A stretch of DNA of 64,000 bases from Cohnella rhizoplanae (GTDB taxonomy: Bacteria > Bacillota > Bacilli > Paenibacillales > Paenibacillaceae). The notes under the pieces were generated by a model. That model was given only the letters and a program-made list of their open reading frames with translations, did no database searches and was not told the origin of the DNA. Position numbers and translations under genes: made by a program. The stretch covers positions 390,974 through 454,973 of the forward strand of contig NZ_CAOJCN010000003.1 in the NCBI RefSeq assembly GCF_948329515.1, read 5' to 3'. Shown piece after piece: positions 32,454-41,693 of this stretch; position 1 is the first letter of the stretch, and the number at the start of each line of letters is the position of its first letter.

Positions 32454-33605
32454 ATGCAAGCTCAACCGACAGGCAAAAAGCGCAACCGCGGCCGGGCGTT
32501 CGTCTTGTTCGCCGCGGCGCTGTTGTCCATATATTCGCCGCATAGCGCTTCGGCGTCCGCAATACATGCCGAACCAGCGGCGGCGGCCGCCTCCAAGCCC
32601 CGCGCGCCTGCGGTCCTAAGCGTGCCGGGCGAGCCGTCCACGCATGCCAAAGCCGCGGCGTTGATCGACGTCGCGAGCGGCCGGCTGCTCTACAGCTTCC
32701 AAGGCGACGAGCCGATGCTGATCGCCAGCACGACCAAGATCATGACGGCGATCATCGCGATCGAGCAGAGCGATCTTGACGACATGGTGACGGTTAGCAG
32801 CTCGGCTGCCGGCAAGGAAGGATCCTCCATCTATCTGAAGGCCGGAGAGAAGATGAAGCTGAAGGACATGCTGTACGGTCTGATGCTGCGCTCTGGCAAC
32901 GACGCGGCGACGGCGATCGCGGAGCACGTGGGCGGCTCGCTCGACGGGTTCGTATACTTAATGAACGCCAAGGCCGAGGAGATCGGCATGACGCACAGCC
33001 ATTTCGCCAATCCCAGCGGTCTCGACCAGAAGGGCCACTACGCCAGCGCGAACGACATGGCTCGCCTCGCGGCTTACGCCCTGCATAATCCGACTTTTCG
33101 CGAGATCGTCGGCACCAAGGTCAAGACGGCCCCGAATCCCGGAGAGGAATGGGATTACCGCTGGGTTAACAAAAATAAAATGCTGAATCTGTACGAGGGC
33201 GCGGACGGAGTTAAAACGGGTTATACGAAGCAGGCGCTGCGGACGCTCGTCAGCTCGGCCACGAGAAACGGCCGGCAACTGGCCGCCGTCACGCTTAACG
33301 ACGGCGACGACTGGAACGATCATGCCAAGCTGCTCGACTATGGTTTCAATGCCTATCCGGTAGAGACGGTGGCGGCAAGAGGCGATGTGGTGAAGGGTTA
33401 TCCGTTCGTGACCGCCGCGGCGTTTCGCTATCCGTTCCGTAAGGGCGAACGGGACAAGCTTGAGATTAAAATGACGCTATACGGCCCGGAGACGATCGAT
33501 TACCGGCTGGGTTACCGCGGCAGACTCTCATTTTGGTTGGACGGCAAGCGGATCGGCGCGGTCGAGCTGCTGCCTCTTCCGGAGACGTCTATGCCGTCGT
33601 CGTAA
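32454..33605 (+). CDS. dacB: Sporulation D-Ala-D-Ala carboxypeptidase DacB
   Basis: A 383-residue S11 penicillin-binding protein with a signal peptide (about 1-37). Active-site motifs: Ser92-x-x-Lys95 (STTK), Ser147-Gly-Asn149 and Lys254-Thr-Gly. It is assigned to DacB (PBP5*) rather than DacA or DacF because spmA and spmB follow directly, as in the B. subtilis dacB-spmA-spmB operon. DacB limits cortex cross-linking from the mother cell. ATG 32454 has AGGGAGGA upstream and a SigE-like promoter precedes it. Confidence 0.9.
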   Translation: MQAQPTGKKRNRGRAFVLFAAALLSIYSPHSASASAIHAEPAAAAASKPRAPAVLSVPGEPSTHAKAAALIDVASGRLLYSFQGDEPMLIASTTKIMTAIIAIEQSDLDDMVTVSSSAAGKEGSSIYLKAGEKMKLKDMLYGLMLRSGNDAATAIAEHVGGSLDGFVYLMNAKAEEIGMTHSHFANPSGLDQKGHYASANDMARLAAYALHNPTFREIVGTKVKTAPNPGEEWDYRWVNKNKMLNLYEGADGVKTGYTKQALRTLVSSATRNGRQLAAVTLNDGDDWNDHAKLLDYGFNAYPVETVAARGDVVKGYPFVTAAAFRYPFRKGERDKLEIKMTLYGPETIDYRLGYRGRLSFWLDGKRIGAVELLPLPETSMPSS

Positions 33606-33704
33606 ATGTCCCCGGCAGGCTTGCGGCCCGGCATGGCTCCGCCTGCCGCATGCGAACGAGTTCTCATTAGAGTCGGCTAAGCACAAAGTAAGGGAGGCGG
33701 TCTT

Positions 33705-34373
33705 ATGGTCAACTGGATATGGCTCGGGATGATCGCGCTTAGCGTTATATTCGGCGCTGCCACCGGCCGCGTCCAGCAAGTGACGGAGGCCGCCTTTTCG
33801 GGCGCCCAGACGGGCGTGACCGTCTGCTTCGGACTCATCAGCATCCTCGTGTTCTGGATGGGCCTGATGAAAATCGCCGAAGTGTCGGGCATCGTGCGGC
33901 GGCTGTCCCTGCTGATGGCGCCGATCGTGCGATGGCTGTTCCCGGACGTGCCGAAGGATCATCCCGCGCTTGGCTACATCTTGTCCAATATGAGCGCCAA
34001 CCTGCTCGGGCTCGGCAACGCGGCGACGCCGATGGGCATCCGCGCGATGCAGGAGCTCCAGAAGCTGAATGCGAACCCCGCGGTGGCGACGCCGGCCATG
34101 TGCACGCTGCTGGCGCTCAATACGGCCAGCATCACGATCATCCCGACGACGCTGATCGCCGTGCGGATGAACTTCGGTTCCGCGCATCCGGCGGATATCA
34201 TCGGCCCGACGCTGCTTGCTACCGCTATATCTACCGGCGCCGCGATCGTTGCGGACCGCTGGTACCGCCGCAGGGAGCGCCGCGTGCCCCCGTTGACGCC
34301 GCCGCCTGCTTCGACTGCTCAGGCCGCTCCTGATAAGATACCGCCGCATACCGTTCCTCCGGTTTCTTTATAG
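33705..34373 (+). CDS. spmA: Spore maturation protein A
   Basis: A 222-residue nucleoside-recognition (Gate) domain membrane protein. NWIWLGMIALSVIFGAATGR, FWMGLMKIAEVSGIVRRL, SANLLGLGNAATPMGIRAMQ and MCTLLALNTASITIIPTTLI are diagnostic of SpmA. With SpmB it contributes to spore core dehydration. The Pro/Thr-rich C-terminal tail (about 30 residues) is unusual but short. ATG 33705 has GGGAGG upstream. It lies 99 bp after dacB and 29 bp before spmB. Confidence 0.94.
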   Translation: MVNWIWLGMIALSVIFGAATGRVQQVTEAAFSGAQTGVTVCFGLISILVFWMGLMKIAEVSGIVRRLSLLMAPIVRWLFPDVPKDHPALGYILSNMSANLLGLGNAATPMGIRAMQELQKLNANPAVATPAMCTLLALNTASITIIPTTLIAVRMNFGSAHPADIIGPTLLATAISTGAAIVADRWYRRRERRVPPLTPPPASTAQAAPDKIPPHTVPPVSL

Positions 34374-34402
34374 AACTTCCAAGGGAGAAAGGAGCGTCCG
34401 CC

Positions 34403-34933
34403 ATGGTAGCCGCCTTGCATGCGCTCTCCGCTTGGGCGATCCCCATGTTCATCGTCCTCATCCCGCTTGTCGCCGCTTTCCGCAAGGTTCCCGTGTACGA
34501 GACGTTCGTAGACGGGGCCAAGGACGGCTTTCAGACTGCGATCGGCATCATTCCCCATCTCGTCGGCATGATGACCGCCATCAGCATGTTCCGCTCCTCC
34601 GGCGCGATGGACGTGCTGATCGGCGCGGTCGCCCCGTTTTTCGCATGGCTCGGCATCCCCGCCGAGGTGCTCCCCCTTGGCTTGCTTCGCCCGATTACGG
34701 GCGCGGGCTCGCTCGCGTTCGCCACCGATCTGATCAAAACGCACGGCCCCGATTCCCTCATCGGACGCATTGCCTCCGTCGTTCAAGGCAGTACCGATAC
34801 GACCCTCTACGTCGTGACGGTATATTTCGGCGCCGTCGGCATCCGCAACGCCCGCTACGCGCTCAAGGTCGGCTTGTTCTCGGACGCCGTCGGCTTTTTC
34901 GCTGCCGTGTTCGCCTGTTGGCTGTTATTTTAG
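34403..34933 (+). CDS. spmB: Spore maturation protein B
   Basis: A 176-residue Gate-domain membrane protein. AFRKVPVYETFVDGAKDGFQ, IIPHLVGMMTAISMFRSSGA, RPITGAGSLAFATDLIKTHG and VQGSTDTTLYVVTVYFGAVG mark SpmB, the partner of SpmA in spore dehydration and heat resistance. ATG 34403 has AGGGAGAAAGGAG upstream. It ends the dacB-spmA-spmB unit. Confidence 0.94.
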   Translation: MVAALHALSAWAIPMFIVLIPLVAAFRKVPVYETFVDGAKDGFQTAIGIIPHLVGMMTAISMFRSSGAMDVLIGAVAPFFAWLGIPAEVLPLGLLRPITGAGSLAFATDLIKTHGPDSLIGRIASVVQGSTDTTLYVVTVYFGAVGIRNARYALKVGLFSDAVGFFAAVFACWLLF

Positions 34934-34965
34934 CGCATTCTCCCCTCCAGGCTGCCCCGCCCAAG

Positions 34966-34994
34966 TTGTGAAAAACCCGCCATCGGAGTATGAT
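34966..34994 (+). promoter_or_regulatory. SigA promoter of rluB
   Basis: TTGTGA (34966-34971), 17-nt spacer, TATGAT (34989-34994). Confidence 0.6.
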
Positions 34995-35015
34995 GGGGGG
35001 TGAGGTGAACCATCA

Positions 35016-35756
35016 GTGGAAGAAAGATTGCAAAAGATACTCGCGAATGCAGGCGTCGCTTCGAGGCGCAAGTGCGAGGAACTCATCGCGGCCGGCAAAG
35101 TGACGGTGAACGGCGAAGTCGTCAAGGAGCTTGGCGTGAAGGCCGATCCGACCAAGGACGTCATCGCGGTGAACGGCAACAAAATCAAAGGCGAGAGCAA
35201 GCTATATTTGCTGTTCAATAAACCGAAGGGCGTCATCACCAGCATGCACGACGAAAAGGGACGCACCGTGGTGACGGACTTCCTGAAGGGCGTCAAGGAG
35301 CGGGTGTATCCCGTCGGCAGGCTCGACTACGAGACGGAAGGGCTGCTCCTGCTCACGAACGACGGCGAGCTGGCCAACCTGCTCACGCATCCGCGGCATC
35401 ACGTGGCCAAGACGTACCTGGCGACGGTAGAGCGCGTGCCTCACGGCGCGGCGCTGGACAAGCTCCAGAAGGGCATCAAGCTCGAGGACGGCATCACGGC
35501 ACCCGCGGAGGTCGAGTATCACGACGTCGACCCGGAGGGCAAGCAGGCGACGATCTCGATCACGATCCGCGAAGGCCGCAACCGCCAGGTGCGGCGGATG
35601 TTCGAGGCGATCCATCATCCGGTCATCCGGCTGAAGCGCGTCTCCTTCGGCGGGCTCACGCTGGACAACCTGCAGCGCGGCAAATACCGCAAGCTGACGG
35701 ACGGCGAAGTGCAAGCGCTGCGAGACGCGGCCAAAAAGGCGGAGCGGGGCGAATAA
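35016..35756 (+). CDS. rluB: 23S rRNA pseudouridine synthase RluB
   Basis: A 246-residue RsuA/RluB-type pseudouridine synthase. The N-terminal S4 domain (RLQKILANAGVASRRKCEEL) binds RNA; the catalytic Asp lies in YPVGRLDYETEGLLLLTNDG, with REGRNRQVRRMFEAIHHPV near the C-terminus. It modifies helix 89-90 region bases of 23S rRNA. GTG 35016 has a GGTGAGGTG site upstream. Location between spmB and resA is as in Bacillus. Confidence 0.93.
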   Translation: MEERLQKILANAGVASRRKCEELIAAGKVTVNGEVVKELGVKADPTKDVIAVNGNKIKGESKLYLLFNKPKGVITSMHDEKGRTVVTDFLKGVKERVYPVGRLDYETEGLLLLTNDGELANLLTHPRHHVAKTYLATVERVPHGAALDKLQKGIKLEDGITAPAEVEYHDVDPEGKQATISITIREGRNRQVRRMFEAIHHPVIRLKRVSFGGLTLDNLQRGKYRKLTDGEVQALRDAAKKAERGE

Positions 35757-35888
35757 GACGGCGTTCCGCGCGCCTTCCGTCCCCGGCTTGCGCCGCGTCA
35801 CACAATGTTCAAAACCGGAGCTCTGGGCGCCTGCCTGCGAATCCGGTATTTTCGTTATAATGGAAGAAAAGGCGCCGGTGGTGACAAA

Positions 35889-36419
35889 GTGAAGCGTTAT
35901 CGCAAACCGATTCAATACATCATACTGGCCGTCGTTCTGCTTGTCGGGGGATACGCGATCGGCCAGTCCTTTTTGACGCCCAATAAAGCGCTTAAACCGG
36001 GCAGCGAGGCACCGGCATTCGAGCTGCTCGGACTGGACGGCCAGGCGCATGCCTTGGATTCCTACAAGGGCAAGCCGTTGGTGGTCAACTTCTGGGGTAC
36101 GTTCTGTCCGCCTTGCCGCAATGAAATGCCCGCGCTGCAGGCGCAGTACGACAAGTGGAAGGAAAACGGCGTGCAGCTGATCGGCATTAATCTGAGCGAG
36201 GACCGCGTCAGCGTGAACAGCTTCCTCAGGTCTTACGGCATCGACTTTCCGGTGCTGCTCGACAAAAACAAAAAAACGGAACGCAAGTACGGCCTGAAGG
36301 AGTATCCGACAACCTTCTTCATCTCGGCCGACGGCAAGATCCAGGACATCGTCATCGGGGGTCCAATGAGCGAGGAAACGATCGAATCCCGCATCGCCCT
36401 CCTACTCGGCAAGGATTAG
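35889..36419 (+). CDS. resA: Thiol-disulfide oxidoreductase ResA
   Basis: A 176-residue membrane-anchored thioredoxin-like protein. One N-terminal helix (YIILAVVLLVGGYAIGQSF) leads to an extracytoplasmic domain with the redox pair Cys73-x-x-Cys76 (TFCPPC) and cis-Pro in YPTTFF. It reduces apocytochrome c haem-binding cysteines for cytochrome c maturation. GTG 35889 has a GGTGGTGA site; longer in-frame starts lack one. It is the first gene of resA-resB-resC, with a TATAAT at 35856. Confidence 0.93.
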   Translation: MKRYRKPIQYIILAVVLLVGGYAIGQSFLTPNKALKPGSEAPAFELLGLDGQAHALDSYKGKPLVVNFWGTFCPPCRNEMPALQAQYDKWKENGVQLIGINLSEDRVSVNSFLRSYGIDFPVLLDKNKKTERKYGLKEYPTTFFISADGKIQDIVIGGPMSEETIESRIALLLGKD

Positions 36420-36443
36420 GGCTCTGACAGGAGGCAGCAAGAG

Positions 36444-38123
36444 TTGATACACAATACGAAGTGCGAGTGCGGTCACCAAAATCCGACGGGGACCGTGCTC
36501 TGCGAATCCTGCGGCAAGCCGCTGGTCGAGAATCTCCCGCTGGATACGCCGCTCGAGATGCGGTACGACGGCGCGGCCCGGCGCTCGCAGAAGCAGAATC
36601 CGGACGTCATCGACCGCGTCTGGAACTTCTTCTCCTCGGTTAAGATCGCGATTTGGCTCATCATTCTCACGCTCGTCGGGGCCGCGGTCGGCACGATCTA
36701 TCCGCAGGAGAGCACGTTCATCAACCTGGACGATCCCGCGGCCTATTACAAAGAAACATACGGCACCTCCGGCGCCGTCTACCAGGCCCTAGGCCTCGCG
36801 CGTACATACGAGTCCTGGTGGTTCATCGGTCTGCTCGTCATGATCGGCACGTCGCTCGTCATCTGCAGCCTGGACCGGGTGCTGCCGCTGTACAAGGCGC
36901 TGTCCAAGCAGCAGGTGCGCAAGCATCTGACCTTTCTGACCCGCCAGCAGACCGTGCTCGAGACCGAGATCCCCGGCGACGCGGATCAGTGGGTGGCGGA
37001 CTTCGGCGCGCAGCTGAAGCGCAAGCGGTACCGCGTCTGGACGGACGGCACCGCGCTGCTCGCCGAGAAGAACAGGTTCAGCCGGTGGGGCCCGTACATC
37101 AACCATATCGGACTGATCATCTTTTTGCTGGCCGTCCTCGGGCGGAGCGTGCCCGCTTGGCACATGGACCAATACGTCAGCGTGGACGAGCATCAGATCA
37201 AGCAGATCCCCGGCACGGACTATTACGTCGGCAACGACAAGTTTACGGTGGATTACTACAAGGACGAGGAGCTGCCGGACAATTTGAAGGGCACGGCGCG
37301 CGCCAAGCTTTACCAGACGCAGGCGACGCTGTACGCGTGCACGCAGTATTGCGACGACGACCCGCTCCACGATCCGGTACTGGAGAAGGTCGAGAGCCAC
37401 GCCATCGAGGTGAATTCGCCGCTCGAGTACAAAGGGCTTAAGCTGTATCAATACAATTTCGAGGAAAAGATTCGCCTGATCGAGGTTAAGCCGATGCTCG
37501 TGGACGCGGTGAGCGGAAAATCCTACGGACCGTTCGACTTGAAGATGAACGACCCCGCGGAGATATCGCAGGCCGGGCCTTACACGCTGAAGCTGAACGA
37601 CGTATATCCCGACTTCGGTCTCGACGAGGAAGGCCGTCCCATGACCAAGTCGCGGGACTTCAACAATCCCGCGTTCGTCTTCCTCGTCACGGGCCCGGAT
37701 CTGGATTCGAAGGGCGAGCTCTATATTTACTTCCCGATGCCGAGCGCCGCCGATAAGGGCGTGCAGCAGCAGATCAACGACAGCTTCAAAAAGCTCGGAA
37801 GCAATTCGGGACGATTCAACTTCGAGGTAGGAAAGATGGAGAACGTCACGTTCTCGCAGTTTACGACCTTTTTAAACGTCCGGGTCGACCGGGCGATGCC
37901 TTACGTTTGGGTCGGGGCGGCCATCTCGATGATCGGTCTCGTGATGGGCTTCTACTGGCACCACCGCCGCATCTGGCTGCGCGTCGACGGCGGGCGGCTC
38001 ACGCTCGGCGCCCATACGAACAAAAATACGTACGGCATTCGAAACGAAACGGCGGCCGCGCTCGCCAAAACCGGCGTCGACGTCGATCCGAAGGCGCTCG
38101 ATAACAGGAGGAATACACAGTGA
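36444..38123 (+). CDS. resB: Cytochrome c biogenesis protein ResB
   Basis: A 559-residue System II cytochrome c synthase subunit. The N-terminus has a four-Cys zinc ribbon (CECGHQNPTGTVLCESCG), then transmembrane helices near residues 68-90, 125-145 and 215-235, a large outer domain, and a last helix near 495-515 followed by a cytoplasmic tail. With ResC it transfers haem to apocytochromes. TTG 36444 has AGGAGG 9 nt upstream. It overlaps resC by 4 nt. Confidence 0.92.
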   Translation: MIHNTKCECGHQNPTGTVLCESCGKPLVENLPLDTPLEMRYDGAARRSQKQNPDVIDRVWNFFSSVKIAIWLIILTLVGAAVGTIYPQESTFINLDDPAAYYKETYGTSGAVYQALGLARTYESWWFIGLLVMIGTSLVICSLDRVLPLYKALSKQQVRKHLTFLTRQQTVLETEIPGDADQWVADFGAQLKRKRYRVWTDGTALLAEKNRFSRWGPYINHIGLIIFLLAVLGRSVPAWHMDQYVSVDEHQIKQIPGTDYYVGNDKFTVDYYKDEELPDNLKGTARAKLYQTQATLYACTQYCDDDPLHDPVLEKVESHAIEVNSPLEYKGLKLYQYNFEEKIRLIEVKPMLVDAVSGKSYGPFDLKMNDPAEISQAGPYTLKLNDVYPDFGLDEEGRPMTKSRDFNNPAFVFLVTGPDLDSKGELYIYFPMPSAADKGVQQQINDSFKKLGSNSGRFNFEVGKMENVTFSQFTTFLNVRVDRAMPYVWVGAAISMIGLVMGFYWHHRRIWLRVDGGRLTLGAHTNKNTYGIRNETAAALAKTGVDVDPKALDNRRNTQ

Positions 38124-39379
38124 ATTGGCTCGATATCAGCAGCACCGCCTTCCAGGCCGCATTTTACCTCTACTGCGCATCCTTCATCTGCTATGCGATC
38201 GCGGTGGCGGGCAAACGCTGGAGCAACCGGAAGCCCGAGCTACACAACCGCCGTTGGGGCCGCTTCGGCTTCATTCTGGCGGTCGCCGGCTGGATAGGTC
38301 ACCTGACCTTCTTCTTCACCCGATGGAAGGGCGGCGGCCATATCCCGACGAGCAATATGTACGAGTTCATGACCTTCCTCGCGATGGCGATCGTATTCGC
38401 GTTCATCGTCGTGCACCTGATCTACCGCAACAATCTGCTCGGCGCGTTCGCGATGCCGCTCGTCATCATCATCATCGCCTACGCGGCCGTGTTCCCGTCC
38501 GAGGTACAGCCGCTGATCCCGGCCCTCAACAGCTATTGGCTCAAGATCCACGTCACGACCGCCGCCACGGGCGAAGCGTTCTTCGCGGTCGGGTTCGCCG
38601 CCGCGCTCGTGCAGCTGCTGCGCGTCATCGATTTCTCGCGCACCGACAAAGCCGGACGACGCGAACAGAAGTGGGTCGAGTTCGTCCTGTTCTTCATGGT
38701 CGTGATCATCGGCTTCCTCGTGTCCGTATTCGCCTTCCGCGGCGGCGGCTACGAGGCCAAGTTCCGGCAGGAGACGGCTCATATCGACCAACAGGGCGTC
38801 GCCCAGACCCTCACGCAGACCGTCGAATACGGCCTGCCGCCGATCGTGGCGCCGTATAACAGCGAGAAAATATCCATGCAGCCGTATCTCGGAATCAAGG
38901 AGCCGCTGTTCGAAGCGCCGTCCTGGATGAACGGGGTAAACGCGGGACGCAAGCTGAACACCGTCATCTGGTCGCTGCTGTCCGGCGCCATCCTGTACGG
39001 CCTGCTGCAACTCATCGCGCGCAAACCGATCGCCGCCGTCATCCATCCGCATCTGACCGACATCGATCCGGAGGACCTCGACGAGATCAGCTACCGGGCG
39101 ATCGCGATCGGCTTCCCCGTATTTACGCTCGGAGCGCTGATCTTCGCGATGATCTGGGCGCAGATCGCCTGGTCCAGATTCTGGGGATGGGATCCCAAGG
39201 AAGTGTGGGCGCTCATCACGTGGCTGTTCTATAGCGCGTACCTCCATCTGCGTCTGTCCCGGGGCTGGCAGGGCACGCGGTCGGCATGGCTCGCCGTCGT
39301 CGGCTTTATCGTGGTCCTGTTCACGCTGATCGGCGTCAATCTCGTCATCGCGGGCCTCCATTCCTACGCAGGCGTATAA
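38120..39379 (+). CDS. resC: Cytochrome c biogenesis protein ResC
   Basis: A 419-residue polytopic CcsA/ResC-type haem handling protein. HIPTSNMYEFMTFLAMA and the tryptophan-rich signature WAQIAWSRFWGWDPKEVWAL are diagnostic. It presents haem outside the membrane to the ResB complex. GTG 38120 overlaps the resB stop and has AGGAGG upstream. It is followed by resD, so haem delivery and redox signalling genes form one cluster. Confidence 0.93.
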   Translation: MNWLDISSTAFQAAFYLYCASFICYAIAVAGKRWSNRKPELHNRRWGRFGFILAVAGWIGHLTFFFTRWKGGGHIPTSNMYEFMTFLAMAIVFAFIVVHLIYRNNLLGAFAMPLVIIIIAYAAVFPSEVQPLIPALNSYWLKIHVTTAATGEAFFAVGFAAALVQLLRVIDFSRTDKAGRREQKWVEFVLFFMVVIIGFLVSVFAFRGGGYEAKFRQETAHIDQQGVAQTLTQTVEYGLPPIVAPYNSEKISMQPYLGIKEPLFEAPSWMNGVNAGRKLNTVIWSLLSGAILYGLLQLIARKPIAAVIHPHLTDIDPEDLDEISYRAIAIGFPVFTLGALIFAMIWAQIAWSRFWGWDPKEVWALITWLFYSAYLHLRLSRGWQGTRSAWLAVVGFIVVLFTLIGVNLVIAGLHSYAGV

Positions 39380-39440
39380 CGGCCATAATGGCGATAATAA
39401 GACAAGCGAATCGAACCGTAGAAAGGGGCTTATCCCAATC

Positions 39441-40154
39441 ATGAGCGCCGGCAACCGCATCCTGGTGGTGGACGACGAAGAACGCATCCGCCGCCTGCTC
39501 AGAATGTATCTGGAAAAGGAAGGCTACGTCATCGAGGAAGCCGAGGACGGGGAGACCGCGCTGAAGCTGGCGTTGCAGGAAGAGTACGATCTGATCGTGC
39601 TCGACCTCATGCTGCCGGGCATCGACGGCATGGAGGTGTGCGCTCGGCTGCGTCAGTCCAAGGCGACCCCGGTCATCATGCTGACGGCCAAGGGCGAAGA
39701 AGTGAACCGCGTGCAGGGCTTCGAGGCCGGCGCGGACGATTATGTCGTCAAGCCGTTCAGCCCCCGCGAGGTTATCTTCCGCATCAAGGCCATCCTGCGC
39801 CGCTCGTCCGCGACCGCGTTTTTGTCCAAGGAGCTCAATACGAGCAACAACATCGTGTTCCCGCATCTGGTCATCGAGCATGACGCGCACCGCGTGACCG
39901 CCGGCGGCCAGGAAGTGAACCTGACGCCCAAGGAGTACGAGCTGCTCCACTATCTGGCGAGCTCGCCGGACAAGGTGTTCTCGCGCGAGGACCTGCTGAA
40001 GGACGTATGGAACTACGACTTCTTCGGCGATCTTCGCACCGTGGACACGCATGTGAAGCGGCTGCGGGAGAAGCTGAACCGCGTGTCCACCGAGGCGGCT
40101 TCGATGATCACGACCGTATGGGGCGTCGGCTACAAGCTCGAGGTCGCCAAGTAA
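39441..40154 (+). CDS. resD: Response regulator ResD
   Basis: A 237-residue OmpR-family regulator. The receiver has Asp11-Asp12, phospho-acceptor Asp55 (IVLDLMLPG), MLTAKGEE and Lys in DDYVVKPFSPRE; the C-terminal winged helix contains LTPKEYELLHYLASSPDKVF and DTHVKRLREKL. It controls aerobic and anaerobic respiration with ResE, and in B. subtilis activates resABC and ctaA. ATG 39441 has AAAGGGG upstream; resE follows after 3 bp. Confidence 0.92.
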   Translation: MSAGNRILVVDDEERIRRLLRMYLEKEGYVIEEAEDGETALKLALQEEYDLIVLDLMLPGIDGMEVCARLRQSKATPVIMLTAKGEEVNRVQGFEAGADDYVVKPFSPREVIFRIKAILRRSSATAFLSKELNTSNNIVFPHLVIEHDAHRVTAGGQEVNLTPKEYELLHYLASSPDKVFSREDLLKDVWNYDFFGDLRTVDTHVKRLREKLNRVSTEAASMITTVWGVGYKLEVAK

Positions 40155-40157
40155 GCC

Positions 40158-41591
40158 ATGGCGATCTGGAGAACCGTAGTCGGCAAGCTGTGGCTGACGA
40201 TCATTCTGCTCGTCGGCGTCGTCATTTCCACCGTAGGCCTGTTCCTGCTCAAAATCGTCGACGTGACGGTCAGCGCGGACTCGCTGGCGGAGATCAAGCA
40301 TTTATTTATCTACTCGGGCGCCGTAGGCTTTTTGCTTACGACGTTCTTCGCTTTTTTCCTGCTGACGAAGATTACGCAGCCGCTGCGCGAGATGAAGCAG
40401 GCCGCCAACCGGGTTGCGCAGGGGGAGTACTCGACGCGCCTGGTCGTACGCTCCTGGGACGAGATCGGGGAGCTGGCGGGCAGCTTTAATCAGATGGCCT
40501 CCGAGCTCAACACGCTGATCCGCGACATTCAGCACGAGCGAGATCAGCTCGACGGCGTACTGCGAAGCATGAGCGACGCGGTCCTGCTGTTCGACGCCAA
40601 CGGCAGGGTCAAGCTGACGAATCCGGAGGGACAGCATCTGCTCGAGGTATGGCGCGGCCTGAAGTGGGAGGACGAGGGCGAAGCGGACGAACGGGTGACC
40701 GTGCCGGATCCGCTGCGCGATATCTACGATACGTTGATCGCCAAGGGCACGACGCATACCGGCAAGATCCATGTGCAGAGCGGCGTATGGTCGGTCGTCA
40801 TGACGCCGGTCGCCTCTGGCGAGTACGGCGCGGGGGCGGGCGCCGTCGCCGTGCTGCGCGACGTGACCGAGGAGTTCCGGGTAGATAAGATGCGCAAGGA
40901 CTTCGTCGCCAACGTCTCGCACGAGATCCGTACGCCTGTCGCCATGGTACAGGGCTATAGCGAGGCGCTGCTCGATGACATCGCCCAGACGCCCGAGGAG
41001 CGCCGCGAGCTGGTGCAGGTCATTCATGACGAGTCGCTGCGCATGGGGCGGCTCGTGAAGGATCTGCTCGATCTCGCGCGGCTAGAGGCGGGCTACCTGG
41101 ACATGACAATGCAGGAGGTCGACGTGAACGCGCTGCTGCAGCGCGTTCACCGCAAATTCTCGGCACTGGCGAAGGAGCGCGGCATCGAGCTGGTCCGTTC
41201 GGGCGACGACGCCGGGCTGGTGCTGCGCCGCGCCGATCCCGACCGGCTGGAACAGGTGCTTACCAATCTCATGGACAACGCGCTGCGGCATACGGCCTCC
41301 GGCGCGGCGATCGCGCTCAGCGCCTGCACCCGAGTAGGCGACAAAGGCGCCAGGCAGATCGAGATCGCCGTCAAGGACGAGGGAGAGGGCATTCCTGCCG
41401 AGGATCTGCCCTACATTTTCGAGCGCTTCTATAAGGCGGACAAGGCGCGCAAGCGCGACTCCAAGGTCGGCACGGGGCTCGGGCTGGCAATCGTGCGCAA
41501 CCTGGTGGAGGCGCATGGGGGCACGATTCGGGTGACGAGCGCGATCGGCGAAGGCACCGAATTCAAGCTGGTGCTGCCTGCGGGAGATTAA
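40158..41591 (+). CDS. resE: Sensor histidine kinase ResE
   Basis: A 477-residue kinase. Two N-terminal helices (WLTIILLVGVVISTVGLFLL and LFIYSGAVGFLLTTFFAFFL) with an unusually short outer loop of about 20 residues, then HAMP, a PAS domain (about 130-240), HisKA with the phospho-His in NVSHEIRTPVAMVQGY, and a GHKL ATPase (LMDNALRHT, DEGEGIPAE, GTGLGLAIV). It phosphorylates ResD. The short sensor loop suggests signals are read via PAS or the membrane rather than outside. A bidirectional terminator follows. Confidence 0.92.
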   Translation: MAIWRTVVGKLWLTIILLVGVVISTVGLFLLKIVDVTVSADSLAEIKHLFIYSGAVGFLLTTFFAFFLLTKITQPLREMKQAANRVAQGEYSTRLVVRSWDEIGELAGSFNQMASELNTLIRDIQHERDQLDGVLRSMSDAVLLFDANGRVKLTNPEGQHLLEVWRGLKWEDEGEADERVTVPDPLRDIYDTLIAKGTTHTGKIHVQSGVWSVVMTPVASGEYGAGAGAVAVLRDVTEEFRVDKMRKDFVANVSHEIRTPVAMVQGYSEALLDDIAQTPEERRELVQVIHDESLRMGRLVKDLLDLARLEAGYLDMTMQEVDVNALLQRVHRKFSALAKERGIELVRSGDDAGLVLRRADPDRLEQVLTNLMDNALRHTASGAAIALSACTRVGDKGARQIEIAVKDEGEGIPAEDLPYIFERFYKADKARKRDSKVGTGLGLAIVRNLVEAHGGTIRVTSAIGEGTEFKLVLPAGD

Positions 41592-41640
41592 AAGGCGGAA
41601 CGCTCGCCGGGTCATTACTTTTTGGTTCAAAATGCGAACA

Positions 41641-41679
41641 AAAAAAGACCGCCGCGGCTATATACCGCGGCGGTCTTTT
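41641..41679. terminator. Bidirectional terminator between resE and serA
   Basis: GACCGCCGCGG (41647-41657), 7-nt loop, CCGCGGCGGTC (41665-41675). TTTT follows on the plus strand and a run of seven T on the minus strand. Confidence 0.9.
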
Positions 41680-41693
41680 CGATGCTATCGGTA